A stretch of DNA of 64,000 bases from Chara braunii (lineage: Eukaryota > Streptophyta > Charophyceae > Charales > Characeae): NCBI GenBank assembly GCA_003427395.1, contig BFEA01000001.1, forward strand, positions 1,512,141 to 1,576,140, written 5' to 3'. Position 1 is the stretch's first letter, and each line of letters starts with the position of its first letter. A program made the translations under genes and the position numbers. The notes beneath the pieces are model-generated. The model worked only from the letters and a program-made list of their open reading frames with translations, did no database searches and was not told where the DNA came from. This document shows, one piece after another, positions 44,458 to 55,690 of this stretch.

Positions 44458-45123
44458 CCGGTACTAACNTGTGAAGGTGGCGCCTTGTTGCAGGTACATC
44501 GAAGATGAAGCTGAAGCTATGGCGCCACAGGTAAGTCTCCCTGGCCTCCACCAACCATCTCTCTCTCTCCAACGCTACTCTAGCTCCTAATAGCGCCCAG
44601 CGCTGAAGAATACTGCTAACGCTACTACTACTACTGCAGCGCTCCTCCAGAGTGCTGCTGCCGAATCCTGACGACTGCCTCCTGCCTCCTGCACGTGAAG
44701 TGCCTGGGAAGTTCCTATGAACTACCTCGTGACCCTCTCCAGCCTGTAGGGCGGGCCAGTCTTATATATAGTGCTGGCCCGTCCAGGAGGCTGCTCTAGC
44801 CAATGCCAGAACGTGCCAGACCCTTGCGTTGAAGTTCAACCAAGGGTTGTCTTGAAAACAGGCCAAAAATGGCCTGTGCTAAAACCCTGGTCTGGTGCTT
44901 AAGTTTCATATGAGGGCCTGAAAATGGCCCTCCGTTTCAGGCTGCAAAGACTCAGGGCCTGGAAGGCCCTGTTTTAGGCTGAAACGACATAGGGCCTGAA
45001 GGCCCTCGTTTTCAGGCTTTCAGGCTGAAACGACACAGGGCCTGTAAGCCCTTGATTTCAGGCTTTTAGGCTGAAAACGCTGGCCGGGCCCTGCAGGCCC
45101 GTGTGGCTGCGCAGTATGCCACA
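43978..45123 (-). repeat. element B 5' LTR (1146 bp)
   Basis: Pairs with 30407-31521. It has a longer (CT)n tract (about 44409-44454), an ambiguous base at 44469 and a minus-strand TATA-like string at plus-strand 44761-44770. It is followed by the CCGAG target duplication. Confidence 0.93.
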
Positions 45124-45128
45124 CCGAG

Positions 45129-46160
45129 CCTCCCAAATTTTTGTGGGTGACAAGTTTCTTTTCAGCAAGGCTGGGGCCGTGTACTGGCGATTTAATCATG
45201 GACTTGTAATTTTTGATACTACGTTTCTTCCCTATGTCATTTTGCTTCCCTATGTCATTTTGCTTCCCTTTAACAGGGCTATTGTTATTTTGTCGCCAAC
45301 GCTCATTCCCCATTCGCCCCGCACCCTGTGTTCCGATTGTCGTCGCACGGATCGGCTAAAAGTGCAGGGTTCGACTACACGCCACGTGTAGAAAGGAACT
45401 CACAAAGAGAGAAGCCAGGCTGCGCCCCTCAGCTCTACGATACGCGTCGTCGAACTCTTGTCCAAAGTTAGGATCCGACTTATACCCCAACACCATTTCA
45501 ACCAGGAGAGAGACGCCGTGTTACCCGTGACAAAGTTCAAAAAGATGTTTTTTGGATTACGTAGCCATTGGTCGGAGTCCATTTTGTCTCTTCCCGCCCT
45601 GCTCATTGCTCCATAATCGGAACCCCACAGGAGATTCCAGTTCCAATCTACAATTACACACTCAGTTTTCCAAAAATCGTTGGTACACTCCCATTGTCAC
45701 TTTCCGGGGCCCCTTTCCGCATTTTCAGTCACTTAAGGTAGTGTGGGGCACGTGGGTATGAGCATCACAAGGAGGAGGACGGAGAGGAGGAGGAAATATA
45801 GGAGGAAAAGGAGGAGGAGGAAGAAGAGGAGGAGGAGGAAGAAGAGGAGGACAAGGAGGAGGAGGAGGAGGGGAACAAGGACGAGGAGGAGGAGGAGACG
45901 AAGAAGAAGATGAAGAAGAAGAACAGGGAAAAAAAGAAGACAAAAAAAAAACAAAGCAAAACCCATCTCATTGAACAATACACCATGACTTCGGGCGTAG
46001 GGCCTTGCTCCACTCATCACCAAATGTGCAAGACTCAGCGAGAACATGGGAAGATACACCGCCATATTTTGTCTTGTGCATGTGGTGAGCAGTGGAGCGA
46101 GTCCACTAGCTCCAGCAGTCACCAAAATTGCGAACTGAGGGCTTCTGTCCACAACTTGCC
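45129..46160. other. flank of element B; GGA-rich tract and a foldback-family copy
   Basis: No gene was supported. A GGA/GAA purine tract spans about 45770-45960. A copy of the dispersed repeat described at 46161-46455 lies at about 45995-46095, with GAACATGGGAAGATACACC and GTGCATGTGGTGAGCAG. Confidence 0.55.
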
Positions 46161-46455
46161 AATTGTGCAAAATCAGGTTGAATCTTCAGCTAGAACATGG
46201 AAAGATGCACCACCATAGTTTTTGTCTTCTGTGCATGAGGTGAGTAGTGAAGAGAGGTACTGACTTGTGCATGTGGTTGGCAGTGGAGCTGGGCCTCAAA
46301 GCATCAAAGCATTGGACAGCAGACAGACACGCGTGGAGCCTCCCTCCTATGTAATTGTGCCTTGCTCCACTACTCACCACATGCACATAAAACAAGAACA
46401 AATATGGCCGTGTACGTTCCCATGTTCTAGACGAAGACCCAATTTCGTTTTGCAC
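46161..46455. mobile_element. short foldback/MITE-like element
   Basis: The left end (AATTGTGCAAAAT...CTAGAACATGG) and right end (CCATGTTCTAGA...TTTTGCA) are inverted copies. Further inside, GTGCATGAGGTGAGTAGTG pairs with CACTACTCACCACATGCAC near 46370-46390. The element is about 295 bp with no coding capacity. Similar single ends occur at 9036-9130 and 45995-46095. A target duplication was not resolved. Confidence 0.65.
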
Positions 46456-47388
46456 GTTTGACGGGTAGCCGAGTGAGGCCCCTTGTATTCAAACATGGTG
46501 TTGGACAGCACAAACCAACACAAAACAGCCAAACGACACAGCGAATAGCTGGACTTGGGCTCCTGACCTGTAAGCTACCGGTCGTCGGACTCCCTTGCAT
46601 CGAAAGGCAGCCTGCTATGTACTTGTATTCAAACACTGGCACAACCACGCTGCTAATGAGGAACAAACGACCAAAAGAAAATTGTGCGGGACAAAGAAAC
46701 GACAAAAAGAAAACAATCCTGAAACAATGCCGTCTTCTGGAAACACGAAAGAGCATGGCAAACTACATTCCCGAAACAATGCCGACTTCTGGAAACAGGA
46801 AACAGTGTGGCACACGACCAATGACGGAAGTTGGAAAACCGAAGCTGCACCACGTCTCGCACTGCCACTTTCCTATATGTACCTTACGGCGATCTGGTCC
46901 ACGGTCAAAAAGGTCCCAATGGAGTATACCCTCAGCTACGCTGCGCCTGCAGATTCGAAACTTGCCGTTCCCAAGCGCCGCGGGGCCACTGGTACTGCTG
47001 TCAGCGATTTTCCTGGGCCCAGGCGTGCATCACTCGAGGACCACTTCAGTCTTTAGTCTGTCGGGCATACATAGATTTGGAAAGTACGTTTCAGTCATGA
47101 TTGAGTTTCAAATGGGCGAAAAAAGTTCAGCCACTTTGAAAAGGCGATTCAAAGCATGCCGCGGATTTCCAAAAGGCGTGTCAAGTTTTTTGCAGGTGGA
47201 GGACAGTGGTATGCAGAGTTCCATTCATGTGTTGTTTTCCCTTTTCAAAGTTACCCCGTGCTTGAATCACCATTTCCTGTTGTTTTTGCCTTTTAAACTC
47301 AAAACCTGATGCGTCTGCCCTTGGTTCAATAAATTTATAACTCTTCCTGTCTGAATCAACGAGAGTATATTGCGCGGCAGACACTCAC

Positions 47389-47537
47389 CTCCTCATCCGT
47401 CCACATGTGTGCCCTTGACTTCCTTGAGCTGCGCAGTTCACCGCAGTACAGGCACAGGCGGTTAAGGATGGTCTTGATGTATGCTATGCAGAGCGGGTGG
47501 TACACAGGTTCTGCAAGTACTATGTGCCCAAAATGAC
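47389..47537 (-). CDS. probable internal exon of a DNA-dependent RNA polymerase largest subunit
   Basis: The minus-strand exon candidate has an acceptor AACAG before 47537 and a strong donor GAG|GTGAGT after 47389, giving 149 nt (phase 1 entry, phase 0 exit). It encodes HFGHIVLAEPVYHP followed by a helix and a CLYCGEL motif, matching the N-terminal zinc/clamp region of RPB1-family subunits (C-x-GHFGHIEL...P.YH...CxxC). The YHP and the spacing to CxxC recall Pol IV/V (NRPD1/NRPE1)- or Pol I-type subunits more than Pol II, but one exon cannot decide this. The acceptor lacks a clear pyrimidine tract, and no other exon of the gene was recognised nearby, so it could be a fragment or pseudogene. 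A donor-like CAG|GTAAGTAAG lies upstream near 47935-47945, out of phase. Confidence 0.6.
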
Positions 47538-49585
47538 CTGTTTTTTTGACAGAATGCACACCCACCTCACTGCTTCAGCAAATTTGACAAAAGCATGGCC
47601 ATCACCAGGACAACCAGTTTTCTTATATAAACTGTAACAAGGAGGCACCTAAGAAGCACAGGGATAATCACCCAATCCACCAACTTCCGTTGCTTAGCAA
47701 TGCCCAATACACCTGCTCTGTTCGAAGTTCAATCATGATGGAAAACTCAAATTTGAAACAATGACAGGGTTCGTGACATAAAGATATGAAGAAATGCACA
47801 GAAAAAGACAATAATACAGTCAAGAAGAAGAAAAACAGTGAAGTCACGTAGCCCGTGTGAATGGCACACCCATAAAATGTTGACAAACAAACCTTAGTTA
47901 AGATCCTGATTGCCTCAGATGAACAAAATAACTCTTACTTACCTGGGACCAGTCAGCTCCGTGATCATACCTCAAGCCCATTCCCCTTTCTCAGAAATCA
48001 AAGAGAGAAAGAGAAGGAAACAAGAGCGGAGTAGAGCCCATAATCACTTCTCCTTCACTTGGCCATCTTTGTCTTCACCCTCTTCTATCCTCATCCTGGA
48101 TTCACATTCATTTGCCTGCCGGGATTCGACCCTCACCTGTGCGTTTCCCGCTGACTGTGCATCCAGAGATTTGAACCTTGAACCTTGGTGCTCTATACAG
48201 ATTAGACAGTCTGTGCCCGTTGAGTCTATGATCCCACAACCTGCACCTGGACAAACTCATAACAAAGGCCTTAGTACCATTTGTCAGCTGTCAATAGAGA
48301 TAGGGTGTCCAGCAGGTTGCACAGCACAACCCAGGCCAGGGCAGATCAGTGCCAGTACCCAAGGCCAAGTTACAAAAGTCTTGTGTGTGAGCTGAAACGT
48401 GATTCTGGAGTGCTGAAGCTGGAGTAAACTGGTGAAAGCGAGGAACAGAGTTGTTTGACATACCGAATGAAGACGAAGAGGCACCACTTAAGGTTAGGGC
48501 TGGTTGGTTGAGGGCAAGTGGGGCAGCGTGGTGTGGGGAATCCGCCCCCGCCTGTCTGGATCACGAAGGGCCGTCATAGAACCCCACCAGGTAGTTTAGA
48601 GTGTAAGTTTCAGGTGGTGAGACACTTGGAGGAACTTTGTACGACAATTTGTGAGAGGCGACAGCGAGACCGACTTGCACCTGGAATCTGGACTTACGGG
48701 AGACACTTACGCGAGTTTACGGCTTCCCTCAATTAGGCGAGCTTGAGGGAAGTGGTCATTCTGCATCAAAGGATGCAAGTTGCTGCTTTGGTCTTCAACA
48801 TCAGCGGGAGATTTGGCATTGTACTTTGGTGTTGGAGTCAGACCCTCCTATCAGATAGGACACTAGTGTAGAGGTAGCTAATTGGGTAAGGGAGGGGTTG
48901 AATTATACCTGATCTCAGAGCTCGAGCCAAGGGTTGCCCATGTGTGTGTGCAGGGTATGGTATGACCTGTTGGGGTATTTTTGGGTCTCTTTTCCTACTC
49001 TACGGTCTTGATTGTGTGCCTGAGCTTGTAAGCTGCTTTCTCATCTGACGGATGGGGAGATGAAGTATCTTGATTTGAGCGCCATATCTTTCTACAATGC
49101 TTTGTCTGTGCATTGCTGAACAGCTGTAGTTAGTAGGTTCTCTCTGAAGTTAAGTTTCGTTTTTCAATACGATAGGGGTAGAAAGTAGGTCCATGTGGGA
49201 CTCCTCTTGGGTGAGGTCCGGTCACGGCGTACGTGGGACTCATAGGTACCCAGTGGGACCCGGCCCAAGCAATAAGGGCTCGTTAGGCCCAAATCTGTTG
49301 ACGTCAATTTCATTCTCTATCTTGCTGGAACTCGGAGTTTACACTATTGGTTAGAGCACTCGCTGCTGAGGGGATCTCAACTGAGATGTTTTGCAGACTC
49401 TACTGCACAGTCCACTGCTTGGCTCGCACCTTATACACCCCTCAATTCTCCATTGTTTCATGTCATTACTTGTCGTCTGATTTGTTGTACATTCACGAAA
49501 CTGATCAGATTAGGAAGGAGGGGATCTCGTACTTTATCTGATCCGGCTGAGACGCTGGACCAAAACTCTCATCTGTTATTTATGA
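47538..49585. other. no further gene recognised; possible introns
   Basis: On the minus strand a splice-donor-like CAG|GTAAGTAAG lies near 47941, preceded by a pyrimidine-rich acceptor-like stretch, but the 47-nt exon between them is out of phase with the polymerase exon. No tRNA or transposon protein was recognised. Confidence 0.4.
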
Positions 49586-50252
49586 CGAGTAGAAGGACTA
49601 TTCAAGGAGGAAAGCGCACTACATGCGCTGGCCGCAGATTGGCGGAAGGAGGCTGAAGGCAAGGCAACCACGGACTGTGGGCCCAAGCTAGCAATTCTGC
49701 TCACCCGCGTCTCGGACCTCCTAGCAACCTGCATTGCGCAACAGGAGGACATCCACATTCTCGACCACGTGGTCCACGACCACCAGCAGACGGTCGCACG
49801 GTTGACCAGCCGCATACAGCAGTTGGAACAGCGACCCGCTCCCGCGCCAACCGCCATCCCCTCTAACTTCTTCGTCGATCGCATCAACATTCTGGAGCAT
49901 GACAAAGGCACTTTAAAGGATGGCGCTCAGCAGCAGCAAACAGTGAATCAGCAGCTCCAAGCAACTAGTCAACTGTTGGAGCAGCAGATTGGTGCAGCAG
50001 CCGCCTGTTCAATCTCGTCATCCCAAGAGTGCATACCCAAGTTTGATGGCATTCCATCTTCTGCGACGCATCGAAGACCGAGCCGATTCCATGGTGGCGG
50101 CAATATGGACATCCACAAGGTGCGCGGCTCCAACCGGCATACTTATTTATATCACTGATCGGGGGGCGCATGTCAAGCATGGCTTGGCAATATGCTGTCC
50201 ACGCACAATATCACCAGTTGGGCTGATCTTAAGGCAGCATGGCATAAGCGGT
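49586..50252 (+). pseudogene. Ty3/gypsy Gag N-terminal part (probably of element E)
   Basis: The plus frame 49586-50158 has an ALHALAADWRKEAEGKATT start, a long coiled coil (RVSDLLATCIAQQEDIHILDHVVHDHQQTV; SRIQQLEQRP; QQQQTVNQQLQATSQLLEQQI) and the capsid-domain entry CIPKFDGIPS. After frameshifts, THNITSWADLKAAWHKR appears at about 50200-50250. Similarity stops there. The next part of the same Gag domain (HFQVERPELQAIEKLQKF) is found at 57447, so this looks like one gag gene split by an insertion of about 7 kb. Confidence 0.72.
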
Positions 50253-51890
50253 GTCGTTGCCAATACCCTTACAAGGGTATCCGCCCTGGTTCTTGCAAGC
50301 GACAGAAAAGTAAGTTTGGTTTCGAGTATACCACGCGAAGCGCCGCTGTGTCCGTGATTTATGTTGATTGGACAGTTGACTAGATTAAAGAGTGTGTGGG
50401 CGCCCACATTTAAGGTGCGCGTGATCTCTCTACTTATTTGATGACGGTGAAACCGCCGTAGCTGCCGGCCAAAGTCTTCATGCTCTGATTAAGCTAGGAT
50501 TAAAAAGATTTTTGTCTCTTGATTGGTGCGATTGCCTGTGACTTGTGCGTGCGAACGGAGGACGACATCGACAACAATGCAACTTGAAAAGTTCAGATGG
50601 ATCCGCGCATCGTGCAATACCCGCTTATATAGGTGTCCGCTAGTACTAGGCTCAGCTTTGGACCTAGCACTATTGGTTACAGCATCGAAATTTCCTGATT
50701 CGTCGTATTCTGACGGTTAAACAGTTTCAAAATATTTTATGTTTATTGTAGTATTATTTTTATGATCCAGCGTCCTTTGACTTGGATGCAATGCCGGATT
50801 TAGTGGCCGTCACGAGGGTCGAGGACCTTGAATACGTGCCTCATTAGACGAGCCGTTCGGATTTCTGGGTGTTCGTAATGTTGGCAAAATCCCCTTATTT
50901 TTATCTGCCTTGAATACGGACCGAGAGAGCCAATGGGAGTGTCGGTCAGCGGGTGCGCTAACCGCCAGCCACGGTCTGCTGTGGAAGGCTGGGGTAGGAA
51001 TATGCCCCGGCGGATCGGGATGGGGGCCGCAGATTGTGCGGCTGTTCACATAGGACCCGCCTCCGCACTAGCTCCACAAAAAAAAAAAAAAAAAAAAAAA
51101 CTCATTTGGCCGCTGCTACTACCATCAAGATCTGCATTGGGACCCGCCCCACGGAGGTACGAGCTGCAGATGTTGCTGCAGGCCTAGTGCCCTCCCACTC
51201 GCGGCAGCATCAGAGCCGCCTCAACGGTTGAGCATGCGTTGCTCACTGTAATGTCGTCCGACCGGTGCTGTTCGTTTCACCAGGTGAGTTGATAATCACT
51301 CCTTAGCGGATTGCGACATTCAGGATTGCCATTCTACTGTCTGTATCGGTCGCACCCGTTGCAGTGCCTGCATTGGAATGTAGTTTAGCGCACGGCTGGG
51401 CACCGGCGCAGAGCAAGGTGGCTGGAGATACGGCGAGCCAACGCAGCGAACGAAAGAAAATGGACCTGGACGGGATGTTGCGTAGGTGCAATCGAAGAAA
51501 GGAATGGTGGAGAGAGGAGGACGGCGGAGCAGAAGACCCGGGCACGAAGGAGGTAAATATGAGCGAGCGGGCGAAGTAGTAGGAGGGGAGGAAAGGATGC
51601 AGGAGAAGAAAAGAAAGGAGGACGAATCTAGGCGCGAAAATGCTTCGGATGCACGCACGGCGAGATTGGAGATGGCGACTAGGGAGATGAGTAGGAATGA
51701 AGATTTTTTACCTTGTCCATTTTTTTTTTACGAAAATGGGCAGAAGAAGAGTCGAATCCGGGGTTTTCAGGGCAGGCGACCCGGATTCTGTAGTTAGATA
51801 TAGTAATAAGTTAGTAGAAAGAGAGTTAGTAGAAAAAAGTGTCGCGCGAAGCTGTCAGGGCATGTGGCTATGGCAGAAAGGAGAAGATCA
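50253..51890. other. unassigned DNA between the two gag parts
   Basis: No recognised gene. There is an A run of about 21 bases at 51078-51100 and a purine-rich section at about 51430-51620. Confidence 0.4.
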
Positions 51891-51891
51891 T

Positions 51892-52112
51892 AGCTCGCTC
51901 GTTCCCTAACGGAATCGGGCGAGGTAAAGCTCGGAATTGGGGCTGTGTGGCATGGCGAACCTGATAGCAGCATCAGCTTTCGCACTTGAGCAGTAAAACA
52001 GGTCGGGATCAGTGATAGGGGCTGCGTGTGATACCACGGACGACGAGTGGGGGATGGCTACAACGTGGAGAGAAATGCATAGCTCGCCCGATTCCCAACA
52101 GAATCGGGCGAG
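51892..52112 (+). repeat. two copies of a short stem-loop motif
   Basis: 51892-51924 and 52081-52112 share AGCTCGC(T/C)CG(A)TTCCC(T/C)AAC(G/A)GAATCGGGCGAG. In the second copy CTCGCCCGATT and AATCGGGCGAG form a perfect 11-bp stem around an 8-base loop; the first copy has mismatches. There is no T run after either, and the role is unknown. Confidence 0.65.
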
Positions 52113-54010
52113 TGAAGGTATGAAACTAAGGTTATAAGGTGCTACGAATCAGTTGGTAGAGTTAGATTCAGGAGAAGGATGTTAGTTTGCGTGCTGCGAG
52201 GAAATAAGGCTGCGTCGGGAAGAGGAAACTTTTGAAATAGCAATGTATTTTTTTGTATTCTAGCGGAAAATTCATTCAGTGTATAGTGCATAGTGGAGCA
52301 TAGCCGTGGTCGTGGGCTTCAGCTCACTGCCTCACTCGTATTCACCCGTTGGCTTATCATGACAATCACATGCACTAAGGAAGCGAGAGGAGTGCGAGTG
52401 GGAGGTGACGATCGGGGACGAGAGAGTGAAAAAAAAAAAAAAAAAAAAAAGAGAAGGGGAAAAGTACCTACCCACACAGTTGCTTACAGTCACTTTCTGC
52501 AAAGAGGAGAACTGAAGATACTTTCCATATACATGAAGAACATGCTTACAGGGTGAAGTGAATCCGACCTTGTACGTTGACGAGTAGCAAGCCGAGCCGT
52601 ATGATCTTGATCATGATCACTGTCGGTTGCCCTCCCGACTGTAGCGCTAGCTACGGGCTGTGGAGTTGTCGACGATTTCCCCATTGTGGCTGGTAATAGA
52701 GATTGGCACAGAACTCATTCCTCGGGAGCTCAAGACAAGAGGCACTATTACTGAGTCCGAACAGAGGTGTTGTTGGTATGGTCAGGCCCAGTTGACGGAA
52801 TAACCTGCAATACGGCCGTGAACTAGAGCTGCCCAAGAGCCTGCTAGTGTGGCCATAGTAGGTTATGGTCGTGGCTACCAAGGCCAGCGCTGCTGGTTGC
52901 TAGGACAGATTGCTGTTGGAATAGCTTCTTGTCTATAGTTGTCGATTGCTGGTCCATTTGACTGGGCACACTGCTGGTTCGTGTGACTGTGCACAAAACG
53001 CTACAAGTTGCTATGCGCCGTCGTTTAGGAGTCAAGGTGCCTTTATTGGTTGAGCGTCGTTCGGCATCAGGTATTGCCGTTGCGTTTTGATCATGGTTAG
53101 TGGCATATACCACTGATCGAGGGACGATAGTACTGGGTTTGATACCGTAATCGGAGGAGATACGGCCCGACCAACATGCTACTCAATCTGCTGTGCGGGC
53201 GCGGCAGACGATTGTGGAGACTGCTATATGACTTATTAGCACGGGAGGCTGCAGCATGTTAGCTGAGTGGTGCAAGATAGACTGTTGGCGGGTGTGCAGT
53301 CCGTCCTATTGTGCAAAATATCTGGTGGAGAGCCGCGAGTTGGCGAACCTCCCTGTGGCCTTACATTTCGGGTCATGAGCGTTGCGGCAGAGTCTGCGTT
53401 CGTTGAGTGAGGAGGATCTGCTGCGATTCGGAGAGCCGCCGGATAATCAACACCAGCGTTTTGACTGGTGATTAAGCAAGTTGCTGCACATTCTGGCCAT
53501 CATTGCAGGGCCCTCAGGCGCACGAAGATAACAAGGCCCTCTCCTGGGAGTTGAGTTGTCCCCCTTATCGAGAGTCTCAAACCCCTCCTTCTGCCTTACA
53601 TTCTAATCCTGTTCTGAGACGAAGGCGGCGGGCGGGATTGCAACCCGTAGGACCGCAGCAAGACTCTGTGGGGAGTCTGCCCACCAATTGTGGGAGCTCT
53701 GCCGGAACTCAGGAGGAGTTCTGGAGGCAGGGAACAAAGAGGTAACCATTGCTTTCCTTCTATAAACCCTGTTATAACCCCTAACTGTATTTCTTGCTAT
53801 GTTTGACTAAGTATATTGCGTGTGCCCCTACTTTGACTTTCAGTTTGACTTCAGGACATAAATTAGACTTAATAAAGGAATGAGTGTGCAAATTTAGTTT
53901 CAATTCTTGTTGTATAGACAGAAGGCAGATTGTGGGATTGCCTCTGAAGGAAGGATGGAAGGAAGGCAGTTTTGCTTGTGTCTGGCTGGGTCAATCAAAG
54001 GCTGGGCAAG
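52113..54010. other. no recognisable gene
   Basis: There is an A run at about 52429-52450. Short frames without domains were not called. Confidence 0.4.
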
Positions 54011-54719
54011 TTTCCATAAGCTTGGGGAGACCCAGTGCTATGTTTATTTTTAAATTGCCTGGAGGACCAGACATTGTTCCATAAGTTTGGGTGGGCTTGT
54101 TGCTCCGACTTGCGAGGGCTGTCTGTGGTTGACTTTTCAAAAACCAAGCATTGTCTCATAAGTTTGGGTGGCTTAGTTGCCTTGTTTATTTTGGGTTTTC
54201 TCAGTTTTCTTTGATTCTGAACAAGGGGGTCTGAGCATGTTTCACAAGTTTGGGTGGCTCAACCCCTTCCTGGTTTATTTAAGGGAACGAATCAGACAAA
54301 GGACCAGACATGTTCCATAAGTTTGGGTGGTCTTGGTCCAATGCCACGCACATGCTGGAGCCAGAAGGCTATAACTTGGCTATATTTTATTACTATCCTA
54401 CTTATGAACATGATAATCAGACATGGTTCCATAAGTTTGGGTGGTCTAACTATAGCTTATCACAAACTGAAGAGAATATGAATTAAGAATAAACTTGTGG
54501 TACGAAGGGGCAGACTGAATCTCGAGCTAAAGATGAACGGTTCAGTTATATGCTACCTTAAGAGACTAAGTGCAGATAATTATATAAAACTTGGATACTT
54601 AAACAGTTCAGGGCGACTAGGGTGGCCTAGTCACCTGCCCAAAGAAAAGAAAAGTTGTAGTGCCCTGTGTTTGTGTATATTCAATGGCTGAGCTAAACAT
54701 GTTCCATAAGTTTGGGTGG
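54011..54719 (+). repeat. seven dispersed copies of a CCATAAGTTTGGGTGG motif
   Basis: Copies start at about 54011 (variant), 54077, 54154, 54241, 54313, 54427 and 54702. The better copies read ACATGTTCCATAAGTTTGGG followed by TGGTC. Spacing is irregular (64-275 bases) and the sequences between do not align, so this is a conserved short word in diverged DNA rather than an ordinary tandem array. Confidence 0.8.
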
Positions 54720-55080
54720 TCCAACTTTATGCCTTATGTAAGCTGGGTATAAAGGGATAAATCATTGAAAGACTATGAATTATTGTTTGATAAGGTTAAC
54801 TTTGGGCTGGTGAGAGTACTTACCTTTGTGGTTTGGCCTTGCATGTGACTAAGTGAGATTACTACTTAGTCTGAGTTTCAATTGACAGGTAGTTGCTTTA
54901 GATGCTCGCCACGTGCTAGAGCCATAGGAGTTGGTTTCAATTCCTGCAGTTTTTTAGCCAATTTTATTTTACTTAGGTCGATTTCTGCATTTTTTGGGAT
55001 CATTTATTATACTTGGTCTTGCATCTGCATTTTTTTGGATAATTTATTATACTTGGTCTTGCATACATCTTGGTAAGTCA

Positions 55081-55690
55081 CTTTCACTTCGGGAAGCGAT
55101 GCCAAAATTTCTACAAAACCAAGTAGTTAGTTTGATTTTGTCTTTTCAAAGTTCAGCTTGTCTAACTTTTATACATGGCTTGGTAAAAATCTGGAAAGTC
55201 TTCTTTTCTAAAGGAAGTGTTGCCCAAATTTTTACTAGATCAAGGAGTAAGACAAAATTGGAACTTGAGAATTCAAAGTTATTTAAGGTTTTGAACTTAG
55301 CTTTGTATGAATCTGGGAAGTCTTTTTTTTTAAAGGAAGTGCTGGCCAATTTTTTACAGATCTAAGGAGTTGAGTTCAACTTAAGACAAAATTTAACTAA
55401 CTCCTTAGATCTGTAAAAAATTGGCCAGCACTTCCTTTAAAAAAAAAGACTTCCCATAACTCAAGTTTTCTTTTGAGCTCACATCTGACCTAGTATAAAT
55501 CAAGGAAGTCTCCGTTTCTAAAAAGAGTGTAGCCCAAATTTTTACTAATTCAAGGAGTTAGACAAAATTTGACTTTCCAAGAGTTAGAGAATATTTCAGT
55601 CTTTATATTCGGGCTAGTATAAATTATGAAAAGACACTTTTTCTACGGAAAGCGCTGCCAAAATTTTCCTAGTTTAAAGGAGATAGGTTA
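55081..55690 (+). repeat. degenerate repeats of about 110-190 bases
   Basis: Five related units start near 55085, 55191, 55313, 55500 and 55620. Each has GGAAGTC, a T-rich run, AAAGGAAGTG-like sequence, GCCCAAATTTTTAC and AAGGAGTTAGACAAAATTTGAC-like words. The third unit is followed by its own inverted copy, forming the hairpin at 55315-55455. Confidence 0.75.
55315..55455. repeat. perfect 57-bp inverted repeat (hairpin) with a 27-base loop
   Basis: 55315-55371 is the exact reverse complement of 55399-55455. The loop is 55372-55398. A transcript from either strand would form a 57-bp fully paired stem. The arms derive from one unit of the surrounding degenerate repeat. Perfect identity means a very recent inversion-duplication, selection on pairing, or a library/assembly chimera. 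Confidence 0.93.

Larger units (their letters stand above)
30407..45123 (-). mobile_element. Ty3/gypsy element B (complete boundaries, internally deleted, hosts element C)
   Basis: LTRs at 30407-31521 and 43978-45123 both begin TGTCGCATACCG and end AGTATGCCACA on the plus strand. A perfect 5-bp target duplication CCGAG flanks the element (30402-30406 and 45124-45128). The coding strand is minus: the PBS lies next to the right LTR, gag remnants at 33009-34350, integrase at 31540-32890, and the PPT next to the left LTR. Protease, reverse transcriptase and RNase H are missing between gag and integrase. A second Ty3 element (34264-43512) is inserted between B's leader and gag. Without it B would be about 5.5 kb. 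Confidence 0.92.

Noticed and set aside
45725-46013. Ser/Pro-rich minus frame
   Set aside because: Translation of a GGA-rich purine tract.
46441-47309. 283-residue plus-strand frame as a host gene
   Set aside because: No recognisable domain, and composition is like the surrounding non-coding DNA; it contains a small repeated phrase (46721, 46773) but no other support.
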